DNA of 64,000 nt from Bacteroidales bacterium (GTDB lineage: Bacteria; Bacteroidota; Bacteroidia; Bacteroidales; UBA4417): positions 47,712 to 111,711 of the forward strand of contig JADJHD010000018.1 in NCBI GenBank assembly GCA_016707705.1. The letters are read 5' to 3'. A model generated the notes under the pieces. It did no database searches. It saw only the letters and a list, made by a program, of their open reading frames with translations, and was not told the origin of the DNA. Shown here one piece after another: positions 38,701-48,229 of this stretch. Each line of letters begins with the position of its first letter. The stretch's first letter is position 1. The position numbers were made by a program, and so were the translations under genes.

Positions 38701-39120
38701 TTGAGAAGACGAGTATTTTAAGGTGACGGGTGGACAATGAGACAGGGGGACTGGGAGACAAGGAGAAATTGCGGATTTGGGATTTGGGATTTGGGATTGT
38801 GGTGGATTTCTGGATTTTGGGGAGACTTGGGGATTGAGGACAATGGGACAGGGAGACAGGGAGATGGGGAGATATTTCGGGTTGCGGGTTGCGGATTTGG
38901 GATTTGGGATTGTGGCGGATTTCTGGATTTTAGGGAGACTCCGGGATTGAGGACAATGAGATAGGGAGACGGGGAGACAAGGGGGATATTGCAAAATGCG
39001 GATTGAGGCGGATTTCGTAAGTTGAGATGTGTAACTCCAGCCGGTGGATGAAGATGATATCAGTCCGCCGGCTGGCGGATCAGTGTCATCTGTGTCATCA
39101 GTGTTCTAATTTCTGCTACT
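38701..39120. repeat. 7-base repeats in two ~120-base units plus a palindromic tail
   Basis: GGATTTG heptamers followed by GTGG.GGATTTCTGGATTTT and GGGGAGACTTGGGGATTGAGG-type words occur twice, beginning at 38771 and 38891. Purines predominate on the plus strand, as at 22730 and 36220. 39063-39080 is a perfect-looking GTCCGCCGGCTGGCGGAT palindrome, and 39085-39115 repeats CAGTGTCATC.GTGTTCTA. No gene is seen. Confidence 0.8.
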
Positions 39121-39192
39121 TGCATAAACATACCTCGAACTGTGGGAAAATGCGATAAATTGGAAATCGGAGAAAAACTACCAAAGAAAAAT

Positions 39193-39200
39193 TAACTTTG
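39193..39200 (+). promoter_or_regulatory. -7 type promoter element before the LytS/LytTR pair
   Basis: TAACTTTG matches TAnnTTTG and lies only 5 bases before the ATG at 39206. If it is used, the mRNA would be nearly leaderless or translation would begin at a later ATG. No TTTG at the normal distance is seen. Confidence 0.35.
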
Positions 39201-39205
39201 AATCA

Positions 39206-40258
39206 ATGGAAACGAATCAGAAAAAAAGCTCCCTTCAATTCCTGATACACTTCCTGGTGTGGGGGATAATTACCACTTTCCCGCTGATCTTTTTGTACAG
39301 CGAGGGAGAAAGGAATCTGTTGAAGTATTTTGATTTTTCCCTGCCAATTATCTTCCTGATGATTGTATTCTATTCAAACTATCTTTTCCTGATTCCAAGA
39401 TTCCTTTTCAATCGAAAGATCTGGCAATTCTTCCTGGTAAACGGACTAATCTTCATCATTTGCCTTATTGCAATCGATAGCATCAAGCAATTGTACTTCG
39501 AGTCATTGTTTGCCAAAATGGAAATGAAAAACCATTTGCCCCCCAAGGCAAAGATGAAGGAAATCCTGCGATACAGGGATTTTATTTCCATGTCGCTGAC
39601 AGTCGGACTTGCCGTCGCTATCAAAATGACAACACAATGGTATCAATCGCAGGCAGAACAAAAGGAACTTGAAAAACTGCATCTTGCTTCAGAACTTAAT
39701 AATCTCAAACATCAGTTGAGTCCGCATTTCCTGTTTAATACCCTGAATAATATTTATTCGCTTATCTCCATCAACCAGGACAATGCCCAGACTGCCGTCC
39801 ACCAGCTGAGTAATCTGATCAGATATGTCCTTTACGAGAGTGAGCAGCCTAAAGTGTTCCTGAGCAAGGATCTCGATTTCACCAATAATTATATCAGATT
39901 GATGAGCCTGAGACTGGCATCCAATGTGAAGCTTCAAACCAATATTATGAAAGCGGAGGATGGAATGACGGTTGCCCCGCTTCTCTTTATGACCCTGGTT
40001 GAAAATGCATTCAAGCATGGAATCAGTCCCGATCAGCCTTCCAGTATTTCAATCAGTATTCAGAAAGCTGAGCCCGGACAACTTATCTGCAAGGTGGTTA
40101 ACAGCAATTTCCCCAAGAAGGAAAATGACAAAAGCGGTTCAGGAATCGGGTTGAATAATTTGAATAAGCGTCTTGAACTGCTTTACCCTGATGCCCATCA
40201 AATGCAAACAGAAGTAAAGGATAATTTGTACAGTACAACTTTAACCCTGAATATATGA
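39206..40258 (+). CDS. LytS/YehU-family sensor histidine kinase
   Basis: A 350-residue kinase with four N-terminal membrane segments and no obvious extracellular sensor domain. The His kinase motif is QLSPHFLFNTLNNIYSL with His174. The N box is LVENAFKHGIS and the G box is SGSGIGLNNLNKRLELLYP. It overlaps the LytTR regulator by 4 bases (ATGA). It lies downstream of the MacAB-type exporter and may control it, as such pairs often do in Bacteroidota; that link is inferred. Confidence 0.93.
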   Translation: METNQKKSSLQFLIHFLVWGIITTFPLIFLYSEGERNLLKYFDFSLPIIFLMIVFYSNYLFLIPRFLFNRKIWQFFLVNGLIFIICLIAIDSIKQLYFESLFAKMEMKNHLPPKAKMKEILRYRDFISMSLTVGLAVAIKMTTQWYQSQAEQKELEKLHLASELNNLKHQLSPHFLFNTLNNIYSLISINQDNAQTAVHQLSNLIRYVLYESEQPKVFLSKDLDFTNNYIRLMSLRLASNVKLQTNIMKAEDGMTVAPLLFMTLVENAFKHGISPDQPSSISISIQKAEPGQLICKVVNSNFPKKENDKSGSGIGLNNLNKRLELLYPDAHQMQTEVKDNLYSTTLTLNI

Positions 40259-40965
40259 GCCTGCGTTGCCTATTGGTTGATGATGAGCCTTTGGCACTTG
40301 AACTGCTGGAAGGTTATGTGGCAAAAACGCCATCCCTTACTTTATCCGGGAAATGCAGCAGCGCATTCCAGGCTATGGAGTTTCTGGATAAAAATGAAGT
40401 AGACCTACTGTTTCTGGATATTCAGATGCCCGGACTATCAGGACTTGAATTCTCGAAAAGCCTGATGAACGGTCCGAGGGTGATATTCACGACTGCTTTT
40501 GAGCAATATGCACTGGATGGTTTCAGGGTGGATGCATTGGATTACCTGCTGAAACCAATAAGCTATCCTGAATTCCTGATCTCAGTGAATAAGGCAAGGC
40601 GATGGTTTGAACAGATGGATAAATCGGCTCATTCATCCGGCAGGAATTCAATCTTCGTAAAGACTGACTACAAGCTTGTCCAGATAGAATTCAGCAAGGT
40701 GATGTATATCGAAGGATTGAAGGATTATGTGAAAATATATCTTGAAGGCGCAGCAAAACCTGTTCTGTCGCTGATGAGCATGAAATCATTTGAAGATAAT
40801 CTTCCTGAAGAACGCTTTATGAGGGTGCATCGTTCCTTCATAGTAAACCTCGACAAAATCACAACGATTGAACGAAACAGAATCGTTTTCGGGAAGGAAT
40901 ACATCCCTATTTCAGAGAATTATAAAGAGAAATTCCAGAAGTTCATTAACGAGAGATTTTTCTGA
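40255..40965 (+). CDS. LytTR-family response regulator
   Basis: A 236-residue regulator. The receiver domain has the acidic pocket DDEP (residues 9-12), phospho-accepting Asp55 in LLFLDIQMPG and a DYLLKP lysine. The C-terminal LytTR DNA-binding domain (~125-236) has IFVKTDYKLVQIEFSKVMYIEG and RVHRSFIVNLDKI (first cited as IFVKTDYKLVQIEF). It is coupled to the kinase by a 4-base overlap. The target promoters are unknown. Confidence 0.95.
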   Translation: MSLRCLLVDDEPLALELLEGYVAKTPSLTLSGKCSSAFQAMEFLDKNEVDLLFLDIQMPGLSGLEFSKSLMNGPRVIFTTAFEQYALDGFRVDALDYLLKPISYPEFLISVNKARRWFEQMDKSAHSSGRNSIFVKTDYKLVQIEFSKVMYIEGLKDYVKIYLEGAAKPVLSLMSMKSFEDNLPEERFMRVHRSFIVNLDKITTIERNRIVFGKEYIPISENYKEKFQKFINERFF

Positions 40966-40974
40966 GAATCTCTC
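40951..40974 (+). terminator. stem-loop across the end of the response-regulator gene
   Basis: GAGAGATT (40951-40958) pairs with AATCTCTC (40967-40974) around an 8-base loop that contains the TGA stop at 40963-40965. There is no solid T run after it. Apart from this, 40966-41460 shows no gene and no repeat that I recognise. Confidence 0.35.
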
Positions 40975-41460
40975 TCCTATTCATCTTTATTGTTTTCAGC
41001 ATCAATCCCTATGATGGATTGCCAATACAATATTCAATTCCCCATGATAGGGAAAAAGCCGCTATTCAGCCGAAAAATCTGCAAGTCTATCTATTTAATT
41101 TTACTAAAATATTAAGTTACTGTTATTTTGTTCCTTCGCAATTTATACCGTTGCCGAACAGCCGTATTCTTTTGATTGTCTGGGACGAAAAACGGTTGCA
41201 GCGGTAAATCGGGCCGACTGTTCGCTGAGCATTGAAATGTTGCCAGAGAAAATGGTTTAATTTAAACCTGTTAAAACAAGATCAGTCCAATGAAAATGAG
41301 TTTGTTACAAAATCATCTCCTGAGTAGGACAGATAATGGCAACACTCCTGAAATCTCAAGGTCAATTCCTTTAATTAAGTAATTTAGGCCTCTGAAAACG
41401 CTGAAAATCTGCACGACAAAAGAAAAAACTCACAAAAAGCATTATTCTAACCCATCCTGA

Positions 41461-43372
41461 ATGAGAAAAGCTGGATTTCTTCTAACCTTGATTCTGATCG
41501 TGCATACTGCAGTATCAGCGCAATCTTATGGCGATTATACACTCTACAGTCCCAAAAACAACAGTAAAGCCTACCTGGTCAATTTATCCGGTGCTACTTA
41601 TCATACCTGGACTATGGCATCCAACAAGCCTACGGGTTATTCAACCTATCTGCTGCCCGGTGGTATCCTGCTGAGGACTGTGGCCCGTTCGGGAAATTAC
41701 TTCACAGGTGGTCCTATTTGCGGAGAAGTGCAGAAAGTAGACTGGAATGGAACTGTAATCTGGGATTATGTGTATTCGACTACTGAATACTGCACACATC
41801 ATGATATCTGTCCGATGCCAAATGGCAATGTATTGCTGATTGCCTACGAAACCCGCACTCCTTCACAGGTTTCTGCTGCGGGTTGTTCACAAAGTATTAC
41901 CATGTGGCCTGATAAGATTGTGGAGATTGAGCCTGTAGGAACCAACGGTGGAAATGTGGTTTGGGAATGGCATTCCTGGGATCATCTTTCACAAAGCCTC
42001 TATCCGGCTAAAGCAAATTACGTCAGTTCTATCGTAATGCATCCTGAGTTGCTGAATATCAACTACAAAACCCAAAAAGACTGGCTTCATGTAAATGGAT
42101 TGGATTATAATCCCATTCTTGATCAGATTACATTCTCTTCACATGCCATGAATGAGATCTATGTAATTGACCACAGTACTACAACAGCAGAAGCCGCATC
42201 GCATTCGGGCGGAAATTCCGGGAAAGGTGGTGATCTGCTGTATCGCTGGGGAAATCCGGAAGCATATCAGGCAGCAGGTTCTGCAAATTTCAATGTTGTA
42301 CACGATGCCCATTGGATACCCCAGGGTTGCCCCAATGCAAACAATCTGGTGGGATTTAATAATATGGGAGGTGCTGGAGGTAAAACATGTGTTGACATTA
42401 TCGCTCCACCTTATGATGGATACAATTACAGTGGAACTCCCGGACAAGCATATGCTCCTTCAACCTACAGCCAGCGGGTAACCTACAGCGGAACACCTAC
42501 ATCTAACGAAGGAAATTCACAACAACTGCCTAATGGAAATATGCTCATCAATATTTCCTTCTCAGGATATATGTATGAAATTGATCCAAACCAAAATGTG
42601 GTATGGTCAAAAACGATATCTGGTATTAATACCTCCGCTTTCAGGTATACAGACTGCTATGTGAACAGCATTGGTTATGCAGATGCCACAGCTAGTCCGG
42701 AATTTGTTTGCGAAGGTGGAAGCACTCAATTGAATGCTGAGGGTATTGGCGGCAGCAACTACATCTATTCATGGACCTCATCACCCGCCGGGTTTACTTC
42801 AAGTCTGAAAAACCCTTCTGTAAGCCCTTCTGCAACAACCACCCTATTATGTCACTATTACAAGTGGAACCTGTACTGCAACAGATTCTGTAAAGGTGGA
42901 AGTTGTTCCCTATCCTGCTGTCCCTAACATTACAGCCCATGCCGACTCGCTGATTTCAAGCTGGGCATCGGAAAATCAATGGTATCGCGAAGGAACACTG
43001 CTTGGAGGAGCGACTAACTGGTACTATATTCCCACACAACCTGGCAATTATCAGGTTGCTGCAACAAACGGAAATGGCTGCAACTCGGATTTATCGGCAT
43101 CCTACTTCTTCACTTCACTTGAAGATGACATTCTGAATAAAAACATCAGCATCTATCCAAACCCTACTACTGGATTGGTAAATATTGAGGTTCCAGCCGG
43201 AATGGAAAACTACTCCCTTCACATTCTGAATCTGCAGGGGAAAATTCTTCTGAATGAACCCCTAAAAAAACAGACAACTGATCTGTCAAATCTTGAATCC
43301 GGAATCTATGTGTTGCAACTTTTTCAAGACCAGCAACTATTGAAAACCTCAAAAATAGTACTGATCAAATAA
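41461..43372 (+). CDS. arylsulfotransferase-like beta-propeller protein with T9SS sorting domain (frameshifted)
   Basis: A secreted protein with a signal peptide ending at AVSAQ and a propeller like those of the ASST (aryl-sulfate sulfotransferase) superfamily. Clues are TYHTWTMASNKPTGYSTYLLPGG, HHDICPMPNGNVLLIAYE and NYNPILDQITFSSHAMNEIYVIDHST-type strands (last cited as QITFSSHAMNEIYVIDHST). The frame breaks at the CCC at 42842-42844. Without the extra C it continues TYYVTITSGTCTATDSVKVE into an Ig-like region and a type A sorting domain (YPNPTTG ... KTSKIVLIK) ending at 43372. The sulfotransferase activity is unproven, and many surface paralogues have no known role. Confidence 0.75.
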
Positions 43373-43558
43373 AACCCTCATATGACGAAATCACTGGCAC
43401 TGCTTTTTTCTTTGTACCTCTTGATTACGGTTACTTCGTAAACGTATAAGTGATATTCCCTTGATAGCAAGAATCACGCTCAAAAAATAATCACCTGCCT
43501 ATAATCCAGCTCATTATTGAAAAAAGAATAGAGTTTACTATTGTCAATACTATATCCA

Positions 43559-44764
43559 ATGAAGTCAAAAGCCTTTTTACTTATACTCCTGACTCTCACA
43601 ATTCTGAATTCGTTTTTAGGGGCACAGAGTTTTACAAACTATACTACTGACAACGGACTGCCCGACAACAATGTGAATGGGGTTGCCGTTGATGGGAACA
43701 ATGTGAAATGGTTTGGAACTCAGTTAGGTGTGGCCCGTTTTGATGGCAGCAACTGGAGTATCTTTACAACCGCTAATGGCTTGATTGACAATTACATAAA
43801 CTGCATTGCAGTCGATGCAAACAATCATATCTGGATTGGAACCGATATAGGGGTATCCGTTTATGATGGGTCCGCCTGGACAAGCTATACAACTGCCAAT
43901 GGACTTATCGACAATATGATAAGCTATATTGCAGGTGCTGATGATGGTTCTGTTTGGATCGGGACGAATCTGGGATTGTCGAAATTCAATTCCGGAACCT
44001 TCACCAATTACAACTCTTCAAATGGCTTGAACTACGAAATGGTGAGCTATATCGCCACTCAGGGAACCAATGTATGGATAGGCACATGGCTTGGAGGAGT
44101 ATTCAAATTTGACGGAACCACATTCACCAACTTCACCATGGCAAACGGATTGCCTGATAACAATATTTCCTGCATTGCTATTGATGATGCCGGAAACAAA
44201 TTTATCGGAACCTTTGCAGGCATCGCAAAACTCAACAGTTCGGATGTTTATGTGACCACCTACACATCCACCGGAGGAATGTTCAACAATTATGTAAAGG
44301 ATCTGGCAATTACTTCTGATCAGGACCTTTGGGCTGGTATTTATGCAGATTACCTTCAGGAAGGCGCCATCAGTTTCTTTAATCAGTCAAGCTGGGTGAA
44401 TTACAAGGTTTCCGACGGCCTGGTGAACACCATGGTAAAAAGGGTAGCCATAGATGCAAATGATCATTTATGGGTTGCAACAGGAAGCGGGGTTTCAGAA
44501 TTCAATCCACTGACAGGAATCGGAGAACAGACTGCTTCCGGCATTTCAGTTTATCCCAATCCAGCAACAGATGTACTTCATATCGATGGAATATCTGAAT
44601 CAGCCAATGTTGCAGTATACAACAGCTGCGGGAAACTGGTTATGGCTCAGAACATGACAGGGCAGGACGGCAACGTCGATATCTCTGGAAATACACTCGG
44701 TTTCTATGTAGTGAAGGTAATGGATAAAAGCAGGTCGATAACCGCTAAAATAATGATCAAGTGA
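43559..44764 (+). CDS. two-component-regulator-type propeller protein with T9SS sorting domain
   Basis: About 400 residues. The signal peptide ends at LGAQS. Seven or so repeats of the form WIGT..GVS.YDG..W..YTTANGLIDN.I..IA.D build a propeller like the sensor part of hybrid two-component systems, but here as a stand-alone secreted protein. The end (VYPNPATDVLHIDG ... ITAKIMIK) is a type A T9SS sorting domain. The ATG at 43559 is preferred over an earlier TTG because it starts the signal peptide. Its stop overlaps the GTG start of the CotH gene, so the two are probably co-translated. Confidence 0.85.
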   Translation: MKSKAFLLILLTLTILNSFLGAQSFTNYTTDNGLPDNNVNGVAVDGNNVKWFGTQLGVARFDGSNWSIFTTANGLIDNYINCIAVDANNHIWIGTDIGVSVYDGSAWTSYTTANGLIDNMISYIAGADDGSVWIGTNLGLSKFNSGTFTNYNSSNGLNYEMVSYIATQGTNVWIGTWLGGVFKFDGTTFTNFTMANGLPDNNISCIAIDDAGNKFIGTFAGIAKLNSSDVYVTTYTSTGGMFNNYVKDLAITSDQDLWAGIYADYLQEGAISFFNQSSWVNYKVSDGLVNTMVKRVAIDANDHLWVATGSGVSEFNPLTGIGEQTASGISVYPNPATDVLHIDGISESANVAVYNSCGKLVMAQNMTGQDGNVDISGNTLGFYVVKVMDKSRSITAKIMIK

Positions 44765-47040
44765 GGAAATTCCGGTTGATGATATTATTCCTGAGTATAA
44801 CCGCTTGTGCTTTCGCGCAGCTCGGGAATGATTTCTATTCAACGGATAAAATTCAGGAGATCAGAATACATTTTGCTGATACAACCTGGAGTGCGACCCT
44901 TGACAGCCTGTATTTTCAATATGGAGATTCCTGCCGGTTACTTGGTGATGTAACCGTTAATGGCAAGCTCTTCAGGAATGCAGGTGTCAGATACAAAGGA
45001 TTCAGCTCATGGCACGGCGACGAAATCAAGAATCCTTATAATATTGACCTTGATTATTCCATTCCAACACAAAACTATCAGGGACACACCAAAATAAAGC
45101 TTAGCAATGTTATCCATGATCCTTCCTTTATCAGGGAAGTCCTATCATATGAGATTGCCAGAAAATACATGCCTGCATCCCGGGCGAACTTTGCCAGGCT
45201 ATATGTAAATGATAGTCTGATCGGGCTATACACCAATGTGGAATCCGTCGACAAGAAATTCGTTGCTTCGCACTATGGTTCACAATCCGGCAGCTTCTTC
45301 AAGGGAGAACCCGAAGAGCTGGAATTTCCTTTTGGAGAAAATGCCAATCTGGCCTATTCCCATGGGACCGATTCAACTGGATACATGCCTTTCTACAAGA
45401 ATGAATCTGATTATGGCTGGAATGAATTGCTCCGGATGATCAGGATACTCAATACATCTGCTGATAGTGTGGAAACCGTCATGAACATTGACCGGACCCT
45501 TTGGATGCATGCCTTCAATTACAGTCTGCTCAACCTCGACAGCTATATTGGTTTTGCACAGAATTATTATCTGTATCAGGATCATAACGGGGTTTTCAAT
45601 CCAATTATCTGGGATTTGAATATGTCTTTTGGAAGTTTCCGCGAAAGTGATGGCTCCTATAATTTCCTGGGTCTGTCGATTCCAAAAATCAAGATTCTGG
45701 ATCCGCTGCAGCACACGAAGTTCAGCATTTCCCCAAGGCCTCTTCTGACAAATCTGCTCAATGATGATACCTTGAAGCGAATGTTTATATCCCATATCAG
45801 GACTATTACAGAGGAGAATTTTGCCACCCATTCCTATTATGAAAGAGCTGCCGAATTGCAGCAGGGAATAGATGCTGCCGTTCAGGAAGACCCGCACAAA
45901 TTTTATACATATGATGATTTCATACAGAACATTGATACAACTGTGAGGGTATCAAGCACATCCATGCTTTATCCGGGAATCTGGGATTTGGTAGAGGCCA
46001 GAACAACCTACCTGAAATCGTTCCCGGGTTATACCGGCCAGCCTGAGATTTCAGCTCTCAGTTATGAACCGGCTTGTCCGGCAAGAGGTGAGCAGATTAA
46101 CTTCAGGATTGTCGCCACCAATGCATTAAGGGTGTTCCTGTATTATCGCCAGAGCAGTTCCAGCCTGTTTAGCAGAATTGTGATGAAGGATGACGGAATA
46201 TCCGGGGATGGAGAAGAGAATGATGGAATTTTCGGGGCATCAGTTGTTTGTTCCGGACAGCTTATTCAGTATTATTTGTATGCCGAGAATGATGTGGCTG
46301 GTGTGTTTGACCCGGCTAGGGCAGCCTATGAGTTTTATTCACTCCAGGCTGAAGTTGATCCCGGAAAACTGGTAATAAATGAAGTGAGGTTCGGAGGACA
46401 AAATACAACAGCAGGTGATGTTATTGGCAATGACTGGATCGAACTGCTGAACAGCTCAGCGGAGCCGGTTAATCTTGCTGGTTTCATTCTCAGGCAGGGA
46501 ACAACCAGAGAGCTGGGTTTTATATTGCCGGACACCACCATTGAAGCAGGTGATTACTTTTTGATATACTCTCTTGGAAACGGCGGCTTCAGTTCAGTCT
46601 TTAGTCTGGAAGCCAGTGATGAAAATCCACTCAGCCTGTATAATCCAACAGGTACAAAAATTGAATCCGTTTATCTTGGAAATCCCGTGAGTGGAAAGAC
46701 TCAAGGCCGCTATCCCAATGGGAATGGCCCTATCTGCTATATGCAATCTACACCCTCAGCCAATAATTATCCCGGAACAACTCCCGGTTCAGGAATACTT
46801 ACTTACCCAAACCCAGCCTATGATCAGGCTATACTTGAATTTTCCTGTCCGGGATCAGCCTTTACCCTATCGGTTTATGATATTTCCGGGAAAGAAGTAT
46901 TCAGAAAAGAATTCCCCTCCTGTGAAGCAACTTCCAATTCATTTGCACTCCCTTTGGATGTGTCGCAGTGGAGCGGAATGTACCTGCTCCGATTAACTGG
47001 TGGCGGAGAAGTGAAAACACAAAAGCTCATAGTTTACTAA
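44761..47040 (+). CDS. CotH-family surface protein kinase with lamin-tail domain and T9SS sorting domain
   Basis: A 759-residue secreted protein (signal peptide ITACAFAQ). Residues ~30-420 match the CotH kinase family, a Fam20-like secretory kinase fold: AGVRYKGFSSW (75-85), KIKLSNVIHDPSFIREVLSYE (start 111), LYTNVESVDKKF (156-167), KGE (181-183), and the catalytic NLDSY (Asp260). The metal-binding IIWDLNMSFG follows (Asp285). Residues ~535-670 form a lamin-tail (LTD) domain (LVINEVRFGGQ, NDWIELLNSS, LAGFILRQGT). The end YPNPAYDQ ... KTQKLIVY is a sorting domain. The GTG start overlaps the upstream stop codon. The motifs needed for activity look intact; substrates are unknown. Confidence 0.9.
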   Translation: MRKFRLMILFLSITACAFAQLGNDFYSTDKIQEIRIHFADTTWSATLDSLYFQYGDSCRLLGDVTVNGKLFRNAGVRYKGFSSWHGDEIKNPYNIDLDYSIPTQNYQGHTKIKLSNVIHDPSFIREVLSYEIARKYMPASRANFARLYVNDSLIGLYTNVESVDKKFVASHYGSQSGSFFKGEPEELEFPFGENANLAYSHGTDSTGYMPFYKNESDYGWNELLRMIRILNTSADSVETVMNIDRTLWMHAFNYSLLNLDSYIGFAQNYYLYQDHNGVFNPIIWDLNMSFGSFRESDGSYNFLGLSIPKIKILDPLQHTKFSISPRPLLTNLLNDDTLKRMFISHIRTITEENFATHSYYERAAELQQGIDAAVQEDPHKFYTYDDFIQNIDTTVRVSSTSMLYPGIWDLVEARTTYLKSFPGYTGQPEISALSYEPACPARGEQINFRIVATNALRVFLYYRQSSSSLFSRIVMKDDGISGDGEENDGIFGASVVCSGQLIQYYLYAENDVAGVFDPARAAYEFYSLQAEVDPGKLVINEVRFGGQNTTAGDVIGNDWIELLNSSAEPVNLAGFILRQGTTRELGFILPDTTIEAGDYFLIYSLGNGGFSSVFSLEASDENPLSLYNPTGTKIESVYLGNPVSGKTQGRYPNGNGPICYMQSTPSANNYPGTTPGSGILTYPNPAYDQAILEFSCPGSAFTLSVYDISGKEVFRKEFPSCEATSNSFALPLDVSQWSGMYLLRLTGGGEVKTQKLIVY

Positions 47041-47043
47041 TCC

Positions 47044-47472
47044 ATGAAGCTCAGAGAAATGAAAAAGCATCAATCAAGAATATTTTTTACAAGCCTGTTG
47101 CTATTATTTATTCCAGTCCTTTTCACTTCCTGCACCAAGGAACCGGGACCCGGGGGCAACTCCGCAATTTATGGCAAAGTGCTTGTAAAAGACTACAATA
47201 CGGGCTTTACTATACTGAATGAGCAATACTATGGACAGGATGTAGATGTGTTCCTGATTTACGGTGACGACAGAAGTTATAGTGAACATGTGAGAACCAG
47301 TTATGATGGGAGTTTTGAATTTAAGTACCTTCGAACCGGCGATTATCATGTGTACTGCTATTCGGAAGATTCAAGCATGCAGACACAAGCTCTGATTCCG
47401 GTAATCAGGGATGTGACAATCAGCAAGAAAAATCAGGATGTGGAAGTAGAGGAAATTGTTGTTTTTAAGTAA
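47044..47472 (+). CDS. small lipoprotein with an SpaA/carboxypeptidase-like beta-sandwich
   Basis: A 142-residue lipoprotein (LFTSCTKEPGPGG). The rest reads as one beta-sandwich: SAIYGKVLVKDYNTGF, DVFLIYGDDRSYSEHV, then YDGSFEFKYLRTGDYHVYCYSEDS. The last pattern is typical of carboxypeptidase-regulatory-like domains. It begins 3 bases after the CotH stop codon and is probably in the same operon. An internal ATG at 47059 may be the real start. Function unknown. Confidence 0.65.
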   Translation: MKLREMKKHQSRIFFTSLLLLFIPVLFTSCTKEPGPGGNSAIYGKVLVKDYNTGFTILNEQYYGQDVDVFLIYGDDRSYSEHVRTSYDGSFEFKYLRTGDYHVYCYSEDSSMQTQALIPVIRDVTISKKNQDVEVEEIVVFK

Positions 47473-47484
47473 CGAATTTGATCC

Positions 47485-47619
47485 ATGACCGATACATTGC
47501 CAGAAAACAAAAGAAGCATCAGCCTGATCCAGCTGGGAATACTGTGCACCTATACACTATTCCTTTTCATTTCCACGTTCTTTTCCTGCACAACACCCGA
47601 CAACGACTTCCACGAATAA
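47485..47619 (+). CDS. tiny predicted lipoprotein or membrane peptide (44 residues)
   Basis: ATG at 47485 to TAA at 47617-47619. It has a polar start (MTDTLPENKRS), one hydrophobic segment (LGILCTYTLFLFISTFF) and SCTTPDNDFHE at the end. The SC after the hydrophobic segment looks like a lipobox. It lies 12 bases after the upstream gene and 33 before the next on the same strand. It could be a real small lipoprotein of the operon. Confidence 0.4.
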   Translation: MTDTLPENKRSISLIQLGILCTYTLFLFISTFFSCTTPDNDFHE

Positions 47620-47652
47620 TTAACGACCCTATTCATCCCTCAGAATCCAGCA

Positions 47653-48216
47653 ATGAAAAAACTCCTGCTCCTTCTTCCCTTACTAATACTGGGCTATTAT
47701 TCATTCAGCCAGTCTGACAAGGAGATTAAGCAAAATAAAATCAAAACCGTCACCACCTGGCAAAGTGAGAAGGACAATCCTTCGAGCACCTACAGGGAAT
47801 CGGTAGAAACCTATGATAAGTTTGGACTGCTGATTCAAAGGATTAAATACAAGAAGGATGGCTCAGTCGACAGCAAGGAAACCTATAAGTATGACAAATC
47901 ACAGAATAAAATTGAAGAATTTGAATACGATGGGAATAATGCAGTTGTAAAGCACAAGGTATATGTGTTCAACTCCTTCCAAAAGAAAACTGAAGAGCGG
48001 GAATATACCCCAACCGGTGAAATAAGCAGCAGAACTGTTATTACCTACAACCCAAACGGAGATAAGGAATCGGAAACCCTGATCGACAGCAAGGGCGCCA
48101 TGGTGAAGCAGGTAGAATACAAGTACAACGCGAAAAAATTAAAGTCACAGCGGACTACCGCCAACAAGGCTAAGCAGCTTGAATCAATGAAAAAGTGGTC
48201 ATACGAATACTATTGA
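47653..48216 (+). CDS. secreted YD/RHS-like repeat protein
   Basis: A 187-residue protein with a signal peptide (LGYYSFSQ). It consists of repeated strands of the form ESVETYDKFGLLIQRIKY, KETYKYDKSQNKIEEFEYDG and VITYNPNGDKESETL, as in proteins with YD-type repeats. The role is unknown. It precedes the VTC gene by 13 bases, so it is probably part of that operon. Confidence 0.65.
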   Translation: MKKLLLLLPLLILGYYSFSQSDKEIKQNKIKTVTTWQSEKDNPSSTYRESVETYDKFGLLIQRIKYKKDGSVDSKETYKYDKSQNKIEEFEYDGNNAVVKHKVYVFNSFQKKTEEREYTPTGEISSRTVITYNPNGDKESETLIDSKGAMVKQVEYKYNAKKLKSQRTTANKAKQLESMKKWSYEYY

Positions 48217-48229
48217 GAAACCTACTTCC

